Source: Siphonodentalium dalli
Taxonomy: Eukaryota; Mollusca; Scaphopoda; Gadilida; Siphonodentaliidae
NCBI GenBank assembly: GCA_032622095.1
Contig: CP136061.1
Span: forward strand, 214,242,373-214,306,372
Direction: 5' to 3'
Length of the DNA: 64,000 nucleotides
Shown: in pieces, positions 25,916 to 37,668 of the stretch
Layout of the letters: every line of letters begins with the position of its first letter
Numbering within the stretch: the first letter of the stretch is position 1
Program-made: the position numbers and the translations under genes
Notes under the pieces: generated by a model
The model's database searches: none
The model's input: the letters and a program-made list of their open reading frames with translations, nothing else
Told to the model about the DNA's origin: nothing

Positions 25916-26045
25916 AACGAGAGGCCGATCACGATCGGCATATATTAATATGATATACGATAGTGATTAACTATTTTCATAAATCTTTACACCAACCTTT
26001 TCATGAGTGCAAGAATTTCAACAATTCACGGCTTACTATTAAAGT
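25916..26045. repeat. Dispersed repeat with GCCGATC hairpin
   Basis: The word AACGAGAGGCCGATCACGAT continues to GATCGGCA (about 25918-25943) and is also found at 12498-12523. The following segment (25968-26042, containing CTTTACACCAACCTTTTCAT and CAATTCACGGCTTACTATTA) recurs at 30778-30855. These are fragments of at least one dispersed repeat of unknown type. Confidence 0.65.
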
Positions 26046-27055
26046 CATTAGCTTCACTCCCGGTGGGTATATATTTCATGTCAGACAGAACTGTATCCGA
26101 TATACCATAAGAAAGGTCATAAAAAACTAGAAATAAAACCCCAAGGTTGCATATTATTGATGCGGTATTCGCCCCGTATTAAATTGTTGAAAACTGCGGT
26201 CAGAGTAAGAAATCTTCTCAGATACAACCACATTTTCGGCGCGAATCATCGCGTGGAGGTCATGGAATTATATTCGGAAGAAATCGGAACCGCCCGAAAA
26301 ACGACGATCGGCTGGCACGCACGGTTGACAGAACAGCCAAAACAATAGCCGGCATGTCGATAACCGAAAGTAAATTCAACAAAACACAAACTAGATAATG
26401 TGATTATGTCTTGATTTTTGCTTCGATATCTCATGTTTTCTAATTGAAATGTCGAGAATTAATTGGCAACTAACAATGTGTACACACTGTGTATATGTTA
26501 TATATGGATTGTTTGCAAATTTAGGCGTGAATGGGTATTCACAGCATGCAAAATACGATTGGCACACCTCCGAACCGATCAGCTGATCCAGGTCGTCATG
26601 CTTCTCATCGATTGAAAATAAACAAATCGGGGAATTCCTGCCCTTCTTATCAAACGTCAACACATTTGGTAGAATTTAAGATGAAGTTATCTGCAATGGC
26701 ATTATTGACTTCTGTAAATGGAAATTATTAGCAATATTTCAAACGCAGAGAGTGCATGAACCACCGATCGATCTATAACTTATAATAGCCCAATCGGGCT
26801 GAACTAGATCGATTGGTCTTCCTGGCATAGTGGTTGCTGCTGTAAAAGAGGGAACTATAAATTTCTTAAATATTATAATTTTGTTTGTTTTCAGATTTGT
26901 ACAAGTTTATAATGAATATTACTAGTAAAAAAATATACCATTGTCTTTCATTAGTTTCAAAATAAATGAGAATTTTTTTTAATTGGTAGAAATAGCTGGT
27001 CGAAAGAACAATTTAGAGTACTCCCCTTATCCCAGATTCACTTTATAGTAGCTAA
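26046..27055. other. Intronic stretch with one unrecognised charged ORF
   Basis: The + strand ORF at 26157-26348 (63 codons, basic, starting near RYSPRIKLLKTAVRVRNLL) is relatively CpG-rich and charged for this region, but I do not recognise it and see no splice context. A palindromic patch with CCGATCGATC and AATCGGGCT lies at 26760-26820 and resembles an inverted patch at about 40888-40956. The remainder is AT-rich with nothing noted. Confidence 0.35.
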
Positions 27056-27163
27056 TTGCACTTAAGCATAAATTATTTATGCTTAAGCATAATTAACTTA
27101 CGATAAGCGTAATACATTTGAATTACGCTTAAGTGTAATTGGGTTCATCAGCTATCTCACCTC
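27056..27163. repeat. GCTTAAGC-type palindrome island
   Basis: Four or five palindromic units (TTATGCTTAAGCATAA, TTACGCTTAAGTGTAA and similar) lie next to the TATGGGAGG element that follows. They are probably a remnant of a further copy of that family. Confidence 0.7.
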
Positions 27164-27516
27164 TATGGGAGGAAGCCAAATTAACATTTAATAAATAATT
27201 GAGCTAAAGCCCCCCCCCCCCCCCCCAATCAAGGAATCTCTAATTACACTTAAGTGCAATAAGAATATTTCTTATCGCGCTTAAGTGAAATAAGAAGATT
27301 CCTTATTGCGCTTAGAGATTCCTTATTGCGCTTAAGTGCAATACGATATTCCTTTTTGTGCTTAAGTGCAATAAGATATTCCTTATTGTGCTAAGCGCAA
27401 TTAGATATTTCCTTATTGAACTTAATCGCAATTATATCTTCCCTTATTATATCGCTTAAGCTCAATTATATCGCTTAAGCTCTATTATTTATTAAATGTT
27501 AATTTGGCTCCCCATA
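27164..27516. mobile_element. TATGGGAGG element 2
   Basis: Inverted ends TATGGGAGGAAGCCAAATTA and the complement of ATGGGGAGCCAAATTAACAT extend about 40 bases. Flanking 6-mers CACCTC (27158-27163) and TACCTC (27517-27522) differ by one base. The interior is a poly-C run and then at least eight CTTAAGTGCAATAAG-type units. Non-coding. Confidence 0.8.
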
Positions 27517-27524
27517 TACCTCAT

Positions 27525-27790
27525 GTATATTGGTATAACCTGATGTAGGTTACTGGCATTAGTAATGCGGTTGCATCCATTTCAGCTTGAGGGGAGTTCA
27601 ATGAGAGTGTATATGAATTACGTTTAAGCGTACTTCATTTACGCTTAAGCGCGGAACTCATTTACACTTAAGCATTATTAATATGAATAATGCTTAAGCA
27701 AATACCTAACTCCAACTGATTTCCTCTGTCTGAATAATTGAGTCCATCTCATAGTATATGGGGGAGTCGAAACCGATGTTTGATTGATGT
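27525..27790. repeat. Core shared with the 42.2-kb element, plus palindrome units
   Basis: Positions 27555-27612 (GGCATTAGTAATGCGGTTGC, then CATTTCAGCTTGAGGGGAGT) match 42224-42290. Palindromic CTTAAGC units follow. The end (27700-27765, TAACTCC...ATTGAGTCCATCTCATA) is inverted at 28575-28640. So a single-copy core sits inside this family, which argues that it is a real element and not only a simple repeat. Confidence 0.65.
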
Positions 27791-27953
27791 CTTATTGCCA
27801 GAGTAAATTTGAGTTTAGAGGAAATCGCATGGGAGACAGCCTTTTCAAATATATTATTTATTAGTGTAAATCAATTGCCCTCAAGCGCAAAAAATATGTG
27901 TCTAATAATATATTTGCGCTTTAGCATAAAATTGCCATAAATGTGATCTATTA

Positions 27954-28738
27954 TATGGGAGGCCCTTTTCACATTTATTATTTATTTACGCTTAAGCGCA
28001 AATAACCTCTATCATTTGCAATTAAGCAAATACATCATATTTGCGCTTAAGCGCAAATCATTTGCACTTAAGCGCAAATAAAAATCAATATGCATTGATC
28101 CCCCCGGAATTAATTTTACATGGCACAGGCCTAAACACATCACTAAAGTTGATATAGCCCCACCATATGAGGGAAACAATCCCCCAGAAACACCAAGATC
28201 TGTTTTATGACCATGGAAATGATATAGATCTGTGTAGGTTATGTCTCTTTTATAAAATATACTATATCTCTGGGATGGCGACACAAATTCTTGGGGACAG
28301 GGATGCTGATATTATGAAAATAAGGGTTTTTCCCCAACTTCAAGTCAATGAGTACACCATATGAGGGAAGCAAACCCCAGTAACCCCTAATTCCCTATTT
28401 ATGGCCATGGAAATGGTATATATCTGTGCAGGAGATAATAAAATATACATGAGCTCTGGGAGTGAGGCACCAAATCTTGGGACACCAGGGACAGAGATGC
28501 TGATATGCATATGGAAATATGTTTTTTCTTCAACTTCGAGTCTGTATGGGGCTATTACTATGGGCCCATGCTAATATAATATGAGATGGACTCAATCATT
28601 CACATCAGAGGGATGTAATGGAGTGTTAGGTATTTGCGCTTAAGCGCAAATAAATTGATAGACACATATTTGTGCTTAAGCGCAAATGATTTACGCTTAA
28701 GCACAAATAAATAATAAATGTGAAAAGGGCCTCCCATA
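27954..28738. mobile_element. TATGGGAGG element 3, with internal duplication
   Basis: The ends TATGGGAGGCCCTTTTCACA and its complement match over about 37 bases. The flanking 6-mers are CTATTA (27948-27953) and CTATTT (28739-28744), one mismatch. Palindromes ATTTGCGCTTAAGCGCAAAT lie at both ends. The centre (28090-28615) holds a direct duplication of about 197 bp marked by CACCATATGAGGGAA and ATGACCATGGAAATG/ATGGCCATGGAAATG. A looser outer pair (about 27829 and 28877) suggests nesting in another copy. Confidence 0.8.
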
Positions 28739-28744
28739 CTATTT

Positions 28745-29190
28745 CCGCTAAAGCGCATATGATTTGTATTTAAGTATAAATGATTTGCTCTCAAGTGCAA
28801 ATGATTTACACTTAAGCGTAAATGATTTGCGATTAAGCAGAATCAGAATAAATATGAAAACGGCTTCTCGTATAATCGCTTAAGCATAATTCATTTATGA
28901 TTAAGTGTAATTAATCTATCAATGAAAATAAATGACCAGTGAGCTTAAGCGTAAATCAATTACGCTTAAGCACACTTTAATCAATTACGCTTAAGCACAC
29001 TACTACTGTCACTAGTCATAATTCTATTACTCATAGGAGTAATGCTTTACAACATCATACGGTTAAGCGTAAGTGAAGTACGCTTTATATGTGTGCATTA
29101 CACCTGAGTGTAATACATTACGCTTAATTGTAATTCACTTATGCTAAAGTGCAATTAGCTAATACATGTGAAAAAGGCTTTCCATTATAG
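28745..29190. repeat. Further CTTAAG palindrome units and family end
   Basis: More palindromic units, with the arm type changing from AAATGATTTGCG to AATTACGC, run up to a family-like end AAAAAGGCTTTCCATTATAG (about 29170-29189). A matching left end is not clear. Confidence 0.65.
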
Positions 29191-29339
29191 TTATCATCCA
29201 TCAGAATGAATAGTGCTTACTAAAGCTTGACAACAGAATTTGCCATTAAAAACATTTCATGGCCAATGAGCTAACAAATGTTCTGTACTGGCATATTGAA
29301 TACCAATTATTTGTACTATTGTACAGGTATAATGGTAAT

Positions 29340-29790
29340 TAAACAGTTTTGAGTTACAAAAGTAAGACAACTCTTTCTGCACGGTACTGTGCTTGCGGCC
29401 AGATTGATGTAAAAATTCGGTCAATGCGCTTACAATTTTCTATAAATAGTAACATTTTGGAATTATTACCTCTCGATCACTGTTCGATTATAATCTTTGC
29501 CACTAACTCGGCCAATGTTCTTCCGTTTGTGATTTCACGCAACAATTCCCTTTCTATTCCTTCCCTGTCGAATTGACTACCGATTGCGATGTCAATTTGT
29601 TTTTCGCTTTAATATTCTGATGTGCATGACGCTATTCCAGCGAACGGTCATCCTCCCTAGAAGCCATTTCTGAGAAGTGAGAACGAAACCCGATTCAATC
29701 CCAATCGAGTCGGAAGTGCTCGGGCATTTCCGTGACTGCACAAGACAACGATTCGGTTTGTTTTTTCGTGTTATTATGGTGAGATTAATC
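29340..29790. other. CpG-richer intronic patch, no confirmed exon
   Basis: The minus strand at about 29450-29580 reads a charged peptide (FDREGIERELLREITNGRT and onward to a stop), and the + strand is also open over 75 codons. CpG is more frequent than in the surroundings up to about 29780. I recognise no family. It may be transposase-related debris or chance. Confidence 0.3.
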
Positions 29791-29956
29791 GGGACGATTG
29801 ATGAAATTTTAATAGTTAGCCGAATGGCCGTATAATGTGTACAAACTGACTTCAGGATGGGGGATTTCGTGTATCTGAGTTATTTTATTCACTCTTCCCA
29901 CAGAATGACGCAGGGAACTCAATTGTGAGGTTCAATTTACGTTTCACATCACTTTA

Positions 29957-31677
29957 ATTACTAGTTCCCAAGTGGAATCAGACTTATTGGGCAACTTGCT
30001 CAAATAAACACAATAGGAACATGGATAAGGTATTCGATTTAAATTTATTAGGTCACTCCAACACAGATACATGTACGTGTCATAGAGTGATAAAGCTAAT
30101 TATGTCCAACCAAAGTCAGACAGACGCACCATAGCTTTTAAAGATATAATAGTTACAAAATTAAGTAAATAGCATCATAATAACTCTATTTATCTACTTC
30201 TTATATTGGAACCTGAGTCATAACATATTATGTTGTTGTGTTAGCTGCTTATTAAAGGTTATGGGATCATTGAGATTAGAGACCAACCAATACCTGAACA
30301 TCTATACAGGTGAGGTGTGTATAGACCTTGATATTAAATATGATTGATATGTGTTGGATATACAATATTTTAATGCAGAATTATCACATAACTAAAGGTG
30401 AGATATGGGAATGGTCAAATTGAAAATATTAGAGTCATAACATTGGATCGCATACAGTATAGCTATGGTTAATTTGATTCTAAGCAAGATACAATGTCTG
30501 TAAACAGCAGAAATATTAATAAATGTAGGGTAAATATTTTCAAAACCATTCAATCAATACCGAAATCTATACAGGTGAAGAATGTGTCATGATAAACCTG
30601 AATGAGATTATAAAAGTGATCGGGTGAAAAATATTTGACCAATAAGTCAGCCTCAAGAATACCAGCACCATTATTATCCTGCAGCCCAAATGCAATTGAG
30701 GGAATTTCAAAATAAGATATTTCCTCAAATGATGAATATTCAATTGGTGGCTTATAGAAATCCTTACTGAACCTGGTGATTAGCTATTTTCATAAATCTT
30801 TACACCAACCTTTTCATGAGTGCAAGAGTTTCAACAATTCACGGCTTACTATTAATTAATAGTTCCCTAGTGGAATCAAACTTATTAGGCAACTTGCTCA
30901 TATAAACACAATAGGAACATGGATAAGGCATTCGATTTCAATTTATTAGGTCACTCCAACACAGATACATGTACGTGTCATAGAGTGATAAAGCTAATTA
31001 TGTCCAACCATAGTCAGACAGACGCACCATAGCTTTTAAAGATATAATAGTTACAAAATTAAGTAAATAGCATCATAATAACTTTATTTATCTACTTCTT
31101 ACATTGGAACCTGAGTCATAACATATTATGTTGTTGTGTTAGCTGCTTATTAAAAGTTATGGGATCATTGAGATTACAGACCAATGCCTGAACATATATA
31201 CAAGTGAGGTGTGTATAGACATTGATATTAAATATGATTGATATTGTTGGTTATAAAATAGTTTAATGCAGAATTATCACATAACTAAAGGTGGGATATG
31301 AGAATGGTCAAATTGAAAATATTAGAGTCATAACATTGGATCGCATACAGTATAGCTATGGTTAATTTGATTCTAAGCAAGATACAATGTCTGTAAATAG
31401 CAGAAATATTAATAAATGTAGGGTAAATATTTTCAAAACCATTCAACCAATACCGAAATATATACAGGTGAAGAATGTGTCATGATAAACCTGAATGAGA
31501 TTATAAAAGTGATCGGGTGAAAAATATTTGACAAATAAGTCAGCCTCATGAATACCAGCACCATTATTATCCTGCAGGCTGCAGCCCAAATGCAATTGAG
31601 GGAATTTTCAAAATAAGATATTTCCTCAAATGATGAATATTCAATTGGTGGCTTATAGAAATCCTTACTGAACCTGG
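29957..31677. repeat. Direct duplication, two copies about 815 bp, offset 905 bp
   Basis: Copy 1 (about 29957-30770) and copy 2 (about 30862-31677) are nearly identical from AGTTCCC(A/T)AGTGGAATCA to CCTTACTGAACCTGG. Differences are scattered substitutions and a few small indels (for example GGCTGCA gained near 31577). Between them lies the 78-base dispersed repeat also found at 25968-26042. No ORF is conserved between the copies. Confidence 0.9.
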
Positions 31678-32279
31678 CTCAAGGTGATACAGATAACATA
31701 ATAATATCTGCCTATCGGATATCATGTGTCTATGGAATGGGTTCGTTTTAATCCCAAAACACATGCAAGTGAAAAGTGGATCATCATCAACCTGGACATA
31801 GATTAGGAGAATGGTCAGATGAAAAACATCAGAAGATGATATGTGTGGAGAGGGTTAATCATTTTCACTGACATCACATGATGGAGCTACGGAATGGGTG
31901 GGTTAATTTATTTCTAAGATACAGTGTCTGTAAACAACAATGTCTATAAACAGCAATGTCTGTAAAACATCCCTACAAATAAACAATGGACCATTCCAAT
32001 TTATTCTTTTAGAATAGGTGTCTGATTGAGTGTACATTAACTAATGAACCTGTTTCAGCAAAGGGGTTAACATAATATTGGACAGAAAACTAATAGAGCC
32101 ATCCATTAATTATATTTTGACAGATTTTATCAACAGACTCTGCTAGCCATGTGCTATTTATCTATCTATTTAGTGTCCAGCTGAACAAAACTAAAACCAA
32201 TAAGACAGGCTCTGTGTGATGAGAAGTTTTCTCACAGTGGCAAACTGGTATTAATTACATTATCAGTTACTTTAATTAT

Positions 32280-33000
32280 AAATGGCCATAATTATGTTAA
32301 TATATAGCGGATCAAACCCAAATTCGAACTTGACCTGTATTTTGGGGTGAGGACCATGTGTACCAAATTTGGTGCTGATCATATGAAAAGTATTTAAGTC
32401 ATCCTGGCTTGAATGAATTCTATTTAAAAACAAGAGTAGAAATGGTTAACTAAACAATACCAAAATCCATACAGATGAAGAACGTGCTAAGAAAGACCTA
32501 GGTAAGAAATATGAGGCAGATCAGAAGAAAATTGTTTGACCGAGATGCATCAGATAGCATTTGTGTGCAGGGTTAATTATTTTCTAAACCGATCAACCAA
32601 TCGACACCAAAAACTATACAGGTTAGGGGTGTGCATTATAAACCTACATATCAAATATGAACACAATCGGAATACTTATGTTACAGCATTGGATAGCTCA
32701 TGCCAATGTGTGGGTGCAAGATGTTAATAATTTCTTAACTGATCATCAACCGATCAATACCAAAAACTATACAGGTGATGAGTGTTATCATCATAAACAT
32801 TTATTACATCAAATTTGAACACGATTCGATAAAATATACTCGAGTAATCGAATCGGATAGCAAGTGTCTACGGACAGACGGACAGACGGACGGACGGGCA
32901 GACAGACGGACGGACGGACGGACGGACGGACGGACGAACGATGGATGGTTGATCCTGACGTCAGCATTATGTGTACCATACATGGTATGGGTACACATAA
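32280..33000 (+). mobile_element. Pearl/Helitron-like element, copy 2
   Basis: Same plan as 13300-14600: units with GGCCATAATTATGTTAATAT, CAAACCCAAATTCGAACTTG and CTGTATTTTGGGGTGAG, then AGTGTCTACGGACAGACGG, a microsatellite of ACGG/ACAG units (32871-32938) and a terminal hairpin (32968-32999). The segments between 32430 and 32850 are more diverged units sharing CCAAAAACTATACAGGT. No protein coding. Confidence 0.7.
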
Positions 33001-33639
33001 AAATACCCTGTCGGATTTAACACCCCTAATTTGATATTTCTTCGGCTACAGGGATGAAAAATATGACATATGGAACGAGGAACCCACCGTTCAAACCTAA
33101 GAGATACATTTATTAAATTAAATTTTTTGAAATCTACTTATTTTCTCCATCTCGAATTCCATATATATGGTGAACGCCTGGTTCGATCTGAAATACCACA
33201 TCACATATCATCACACACGTAAACACATATTAATTTTCACTTGTGATCTTATAACTTGTCTATATCCATGTATAAAACATGCATACTGAATCGGAAATAA
33301 GTTTATTTCACACGAAACCCCTGTTATATCATTAAACAACCATTACAAATTTTCTTATCTATCACTAATTATGAATAGGCGAGTGCTTCTCGGAATTACT
33401 TGGCATTGCGCCAAAAAAATTACCGCGCGTCTTTATATTTATTCAGGCGGATTAATACTATTTCGAAAAGCCGCGCATGACACCAACACCAGACAGTGGA
33501 GAGTGATTGCTTTGTTCATTGAAGTTACATTCATATCCAACTTCGTTGCACTAACGAAAATAGACACACAAACAAAGAGGCACATTGGAGGACTAAATTT
33601 TCCGTCGCCAGCCAGAGCGCGCAATACTGTTGTATACTG

Positions 33640-33784
33640 TTTTGAATGTGTTACTGTAAATGACTCTCCCAAAACAATCGCCATGGTGTTGACTCTGTTG
33701 AGTGTTTTGCTTATCGTGCACTCTTTACGTGCTGTATCGAAATATAAACAAACGCTTAGATCGCACACTTACGCGGGCTTTTAA
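33640..33784. repeat. Dispersed repeat, relative at 35513-35640
   Basis: Both copies share ATGACTCTCCCAAAACAATC-like sequence (ATCACTCTCCCAGATAAATC in the second), then TTGCTTATCGTGCACT and ATATAAACAAAC-like words, in the same orientation. They have diverged considerably. The 137-codon + strand ORF (33371-33784) ends inside this repeat and overlaps a 109-codon minus ORF. Confidence 0.5.
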
Positions 33785-35245
33785 ATTACGAGTAATACTA
33801 ATTTGGACAAATCTGAATCAAACAGACAGTGTTGACATTATTCCAGTACTTCAACCACACAAAAAGTAGCTATGTTATCCTATTTCGCCAAAATAAAAAA
33901 TATTTATTATTTCAATGTTCACGGCTTCGGCTGTTAAGCAACCACGTTGTAGCATTTTAAGCTACACTAAAACTTCAAAAGTGTACTTGTAAGTCGAGAC
34001 CGAACTTGGCTTCAAATAAAATATGCAAGCGGGTGTTATGTCGTGTTTTCTCCGTTGTTATACGCCAATATACGTTATATTACTGTAAAGCGATAAATGA
34101 CGGCGAGTCGAGGTCGGCGGACATTTTGTTCACATAATTCCACCACATCGACACACGTGATCGCCTCATCCAATCAGCTTGGGCCAACGATTTGGCACTC
34201 TGTGGTACCAACGATACTGGTTCTACAGCTATGTAATACCATTCAGTTTGTTATCCAAATACCTTTAGATACGTGTACTCTGGAGGACATATATGAACTG
34301 TTTTATCTAAGAGTGTACCGGCCATTGTATATCGATCACATTTCACTTTTTTGACACCACAAACCAGACTGATGTCCGCTAATCCAATCAGCGCGTCTTA
34401 TCAGCTAGTATGTGAATGGCGGTTTCTGTCATGTTCTGTCATGTCTCATTAACTTATCACCATTCCAATAACGATCACTACAATATTCTGCGAACAATTC
34501 ATCAAGCGAAGCGAATGAATATGCTATTTCCGTGGCTGTTTCAAATATCGTGCAGGATCAGGAACCATAATCCCCCCCCCCCCCAAAAAACACTGTTATT
34601 TATCTCAATGACATTATCCTATCGCCCTTAACATTATATGGTGATCTAGATACGTCAATCATGAACTCGTTCTTCGACCCTGTGACCAATGTAACCTTGA
34701 GTATATGACTTTCTCCCTCTAAATTCACCGCGTTGACCAGAAAGCGTTCAAATGGGTGGCAAACATAACACAATTTGACATTTCGGTAGACACCGATATT
34801 GACATGTTGGTTCCTTTACTGCTATACTTCAACGATTCTTCTATGTTGTTCATCGCATGACAATAATCAGTAAGTCAGACCTGTAAATTTCATCTTTGGT
34901 TGCACAGATTACTCCCAATTATGTGAAAATTTATAAATATATATATATAAACACCACCAGTTATTGTTGTGTCGTGTCTGCATATTCACCCTTGATAGTG
35001 CATACGTGTATATGTGTCAAGCAGATATCAACACCGGGAACCCCACTAAACCATCTGTAGATCAATCATTTATACTTTCTACAAATATATTCAAGTAAAC
35101 TCATCATCAAACGTCAACTAAAATTTTAAAGCCATACATTCGATCTGCTAACTGAATTAATTGAATCATTGTATCATGAAACCTGAGCAAAATAGCTGCG
35201 TTTATCAACATAACGATTAGGTGGATCCTCTTGACTGGCGTTTGG

Positions 35246-35465
35246 TTAATCCACAAGGAGATAGCCCCATCATTATTGCATATTTTTAACTTGTCCTTAG
35301 AGCATGGAATAGTCCCTAACAAAATGAAAATTTCTAAAGTAGTCCCGATCCCAAAAAATAATACTACTCATGAAATTTCCAACTACAGACCTATCAGCGT
35401 TCTTCCAGCTATCTCTAAACTTCTCGAAAAAATAATGCATAAACGATTACTAGACTTCTTAACAG
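35246..35465 (+). pseudogene. LINE reverse-transcriptase fragment (Jockey/CR1-like)
   Basis: The + strand reads IAPSLLHIFNLSLEHGIVPN, then KMKISKVVPIPK, then NYRPISVLPAISKLLEKIM. This is the conserved start of the reverse-transcriptase domain (motif region around NYRPISVLP) of Jockey/CR1-type LINEs. Only about 70 residues survive. Both sides run into unrelated sequence, so it is a truncated dead copy inserted in the AMDHD1 intron antisense to the gene. Confidence 0.93.
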
Positions 35466-36107
35466 TTGTCTTGTTAAGGCTAGTTCAAACTTTAGTAACC
35501 ACAAAATGACAATGTGTGAATCACTGTGAATCACTCTCCCAGATAAATCGCCACGGAGTTGAGTGGTTTGATTATCGTGCACTTTTTGCATACTGTACAC
35601 GTATACAAACTGGAATAAGAAAGCGCACACGAATTAACCATACTATAGAGGAAATGAAATGAGGCAGTTGAAAATGGCTATTAGCTAGAGGTGTACACCT
35701 TAGTAGCTTATATATAGTATCTCAGTTTGTATAAGGTTACACCGTAAAGTTGTCCAACACTAAGCGCGTGGAATCACATCCTCACAGTACATACATGGAT
35801 GACTTTAAACTCCAAAATCTCAAAAGTCCAAGATGATTTGACTTCAAGCGCCAGGCGCTTATATGGAGCCATCTCCTCCGGTTGAATAATATTCAGTTCC
35901 AATGTACACTTTTATAACTGGATGCATGTGAGAATCAATTTATAGTATAGTTAAGGTAAGTAATAGTATAGTAATATTTAATTTTTTTTTACAATAGACA
36001 ATGGGGGGGGGGGTAATAACTAAATTGCGGGAAGGTATGCCGATTGGCCTGAGAGGCAAAAAACGTATTTTTATAACTTCATGAAATTTGTTTACTAATA
36101 GACTCAC

Positions 36108-36214
36108 CTGGAAGAACACATTTGTTGCTTGCATCAATTTCATTATCAAATAAGCATGAGGAATATTTCTCGAGAATGTTCTTGTCGTAGCCAATATCGT
36201 GTATCCGCCCATCT
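36108..36214 (-). CDS. AMDHD1: AMDHD1 coding exon 2
   Basis: A 107-base exon between acceptor TATATTTCAG (36215 onward) and donor GTGAGT (36107-36102). It supplies the last base of Arg48, residues 49-83 (DGRIHDIGYDKNI at the start, NKCVLP at the end) and the first base of Gly84. It corresponds to the N-terminal beta-sandwich part of the amidohydrolase fold. The join with exon 3 gives VLPGLIDAHTHP, the expected family sequence. A longer ORF in another frame overlaps it and is spurious. Confidence 0.93.
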
Positions 36215-36424
36215 CTGAAATATACCAACTGCCAGGGTTGAAAATAGGATCAAATAACTACGAATCTGGCGACTGACTTAATTGGGACAAGGACCAGCAT
36301 AATTCGAAGTTTCTACATCACACAATCAAATTACATTTTAAAGACCCACTTGATTCATTTTTGAATGCCAAGATCACATTATATACACCATATTTAAGAA
36401 ATAAATACACTGCGCAACGGCTTG

Positions 36425-36520
36425 TATAGTCGAATTTGACCACAAAGAAACTGATTGTAGGACGACGCGGAGCAAAGTCATAATTACAATGATTTTCTGT
36501 GGTCAAATTCGACTACACAC
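36425..36520. mobile_element. Short TIR MITE
   Basis: The ends TGTATAGTCGAATTTGACCA and TGGTCAAATTCGACTACACA are inverted repeats of about 22 bases around a 50-base centre. No ORF is seen. Confidence 0.7.
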
Positions 36521-37668
36521 GCCGATGCACATCGTATTTATTTCTTTGTAAGTCGACTGTATGTTTTCGGCGAAATTGTATTGACAATTTTAGATTGAAA
36601 TAGTGTGAGTTGGAAACAAATGTTCAGCCATATGTGGTGTTACAGGTTGGTATTTTCCAACATCTGGAACGCCAGAGGTACTACTTTGGAAACAAATTTG
36701 AAGAGCTGGGAATGTTCTGCTTAATTAGGCAACTGTTAACTTTCGCTTTATTTCAATGTCATATGGCTAGTTTGGTGTGAATAATGTTCAAATATAACAT
36801 CCAATAAAAAAATTAATACAGTTTTATCGATAAACGTTCGTTAGTGACTTTCAAAAATCGAGGATTTGTTTTAAGCTAATTTTGCTCGATTCACGTGATT
36901 GCGAAATCCGTGACGTCAACCTGGGTCATCCCTGTAAACGTACTGTTTTCAAAATAAAATGGCATCAGAAACGTGATGTGTAGGATTCTGCATCTGTGGC
37001 AGATATCGAAGGTGTCTTTGAGATCTTGTGTTTAAATATTGGCCCATATTTACATGAACCAGATGCCGACGAAGCTAGTCACAACGAGAACCACGAGACC
37101 TGAAATTCACCGAGTCACTGTGTCAACAATCATTCAATCGATCCAATTATCAATAGAGACCTTTCGCATCCTCACGTTTACGATTACGAATACGGATAGC
37201 TATTCGTAGTCGTAAGTCTATCCGTATGGCCAAAAAGTCCTTTCGCAAAACGACTACGCATAAGGGTTTTGACGAACACGTACCATCATTATTTCGTACC
37301 ACTTTTACAACTCAAAGCGTGTGTTTGGTATACAGTCCCTTAATACTTCACTTATCGTCTCATTTGCAACAATGCGATAATCATGACCTGTTTATATTGT
37401 CAATAATTCGACCAGTCACAACGTACGACCCGGGATTCTCGTGATATATTATGGCAATACAGGTATAAAATTATAAATGCCAGGATATATGTGGTGGAAA
37501 TTCAGTTCGTGTTATCATGGATGACCTGATAGACGTTATGCTGATGGGGGAAGAGTCGTTCCTAAATTTGGACCTCACATCAACCACGACGCCACCACTT
37601 CAAGACCCTTTCAGTCCGCAATTTCATTTCAATGCGATTTCGGCAGGAAGACAGTCTTGCCAGACAAG

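Larger units (their letters stand above)
20544..36107 (-). other. AMDHD1: AMDHD1 intron 2
   Basis: A 15,564-base intron with canonical borders, holding the mobile elements and duplications listed separately. I found no nested gene. Roughly 22015-25640 and 33785-35240 are AT-rich sequence with only short uninformative ORFs on both strands. Confidence 0.9.

Noticed and set aside
33371-33784. 137-codon + strand ORF as a gene
   Set aside because: A 109-codon ORF lies opposite it, its end falls in a repeat shared with 35513-35640, and no protein motif is visible.
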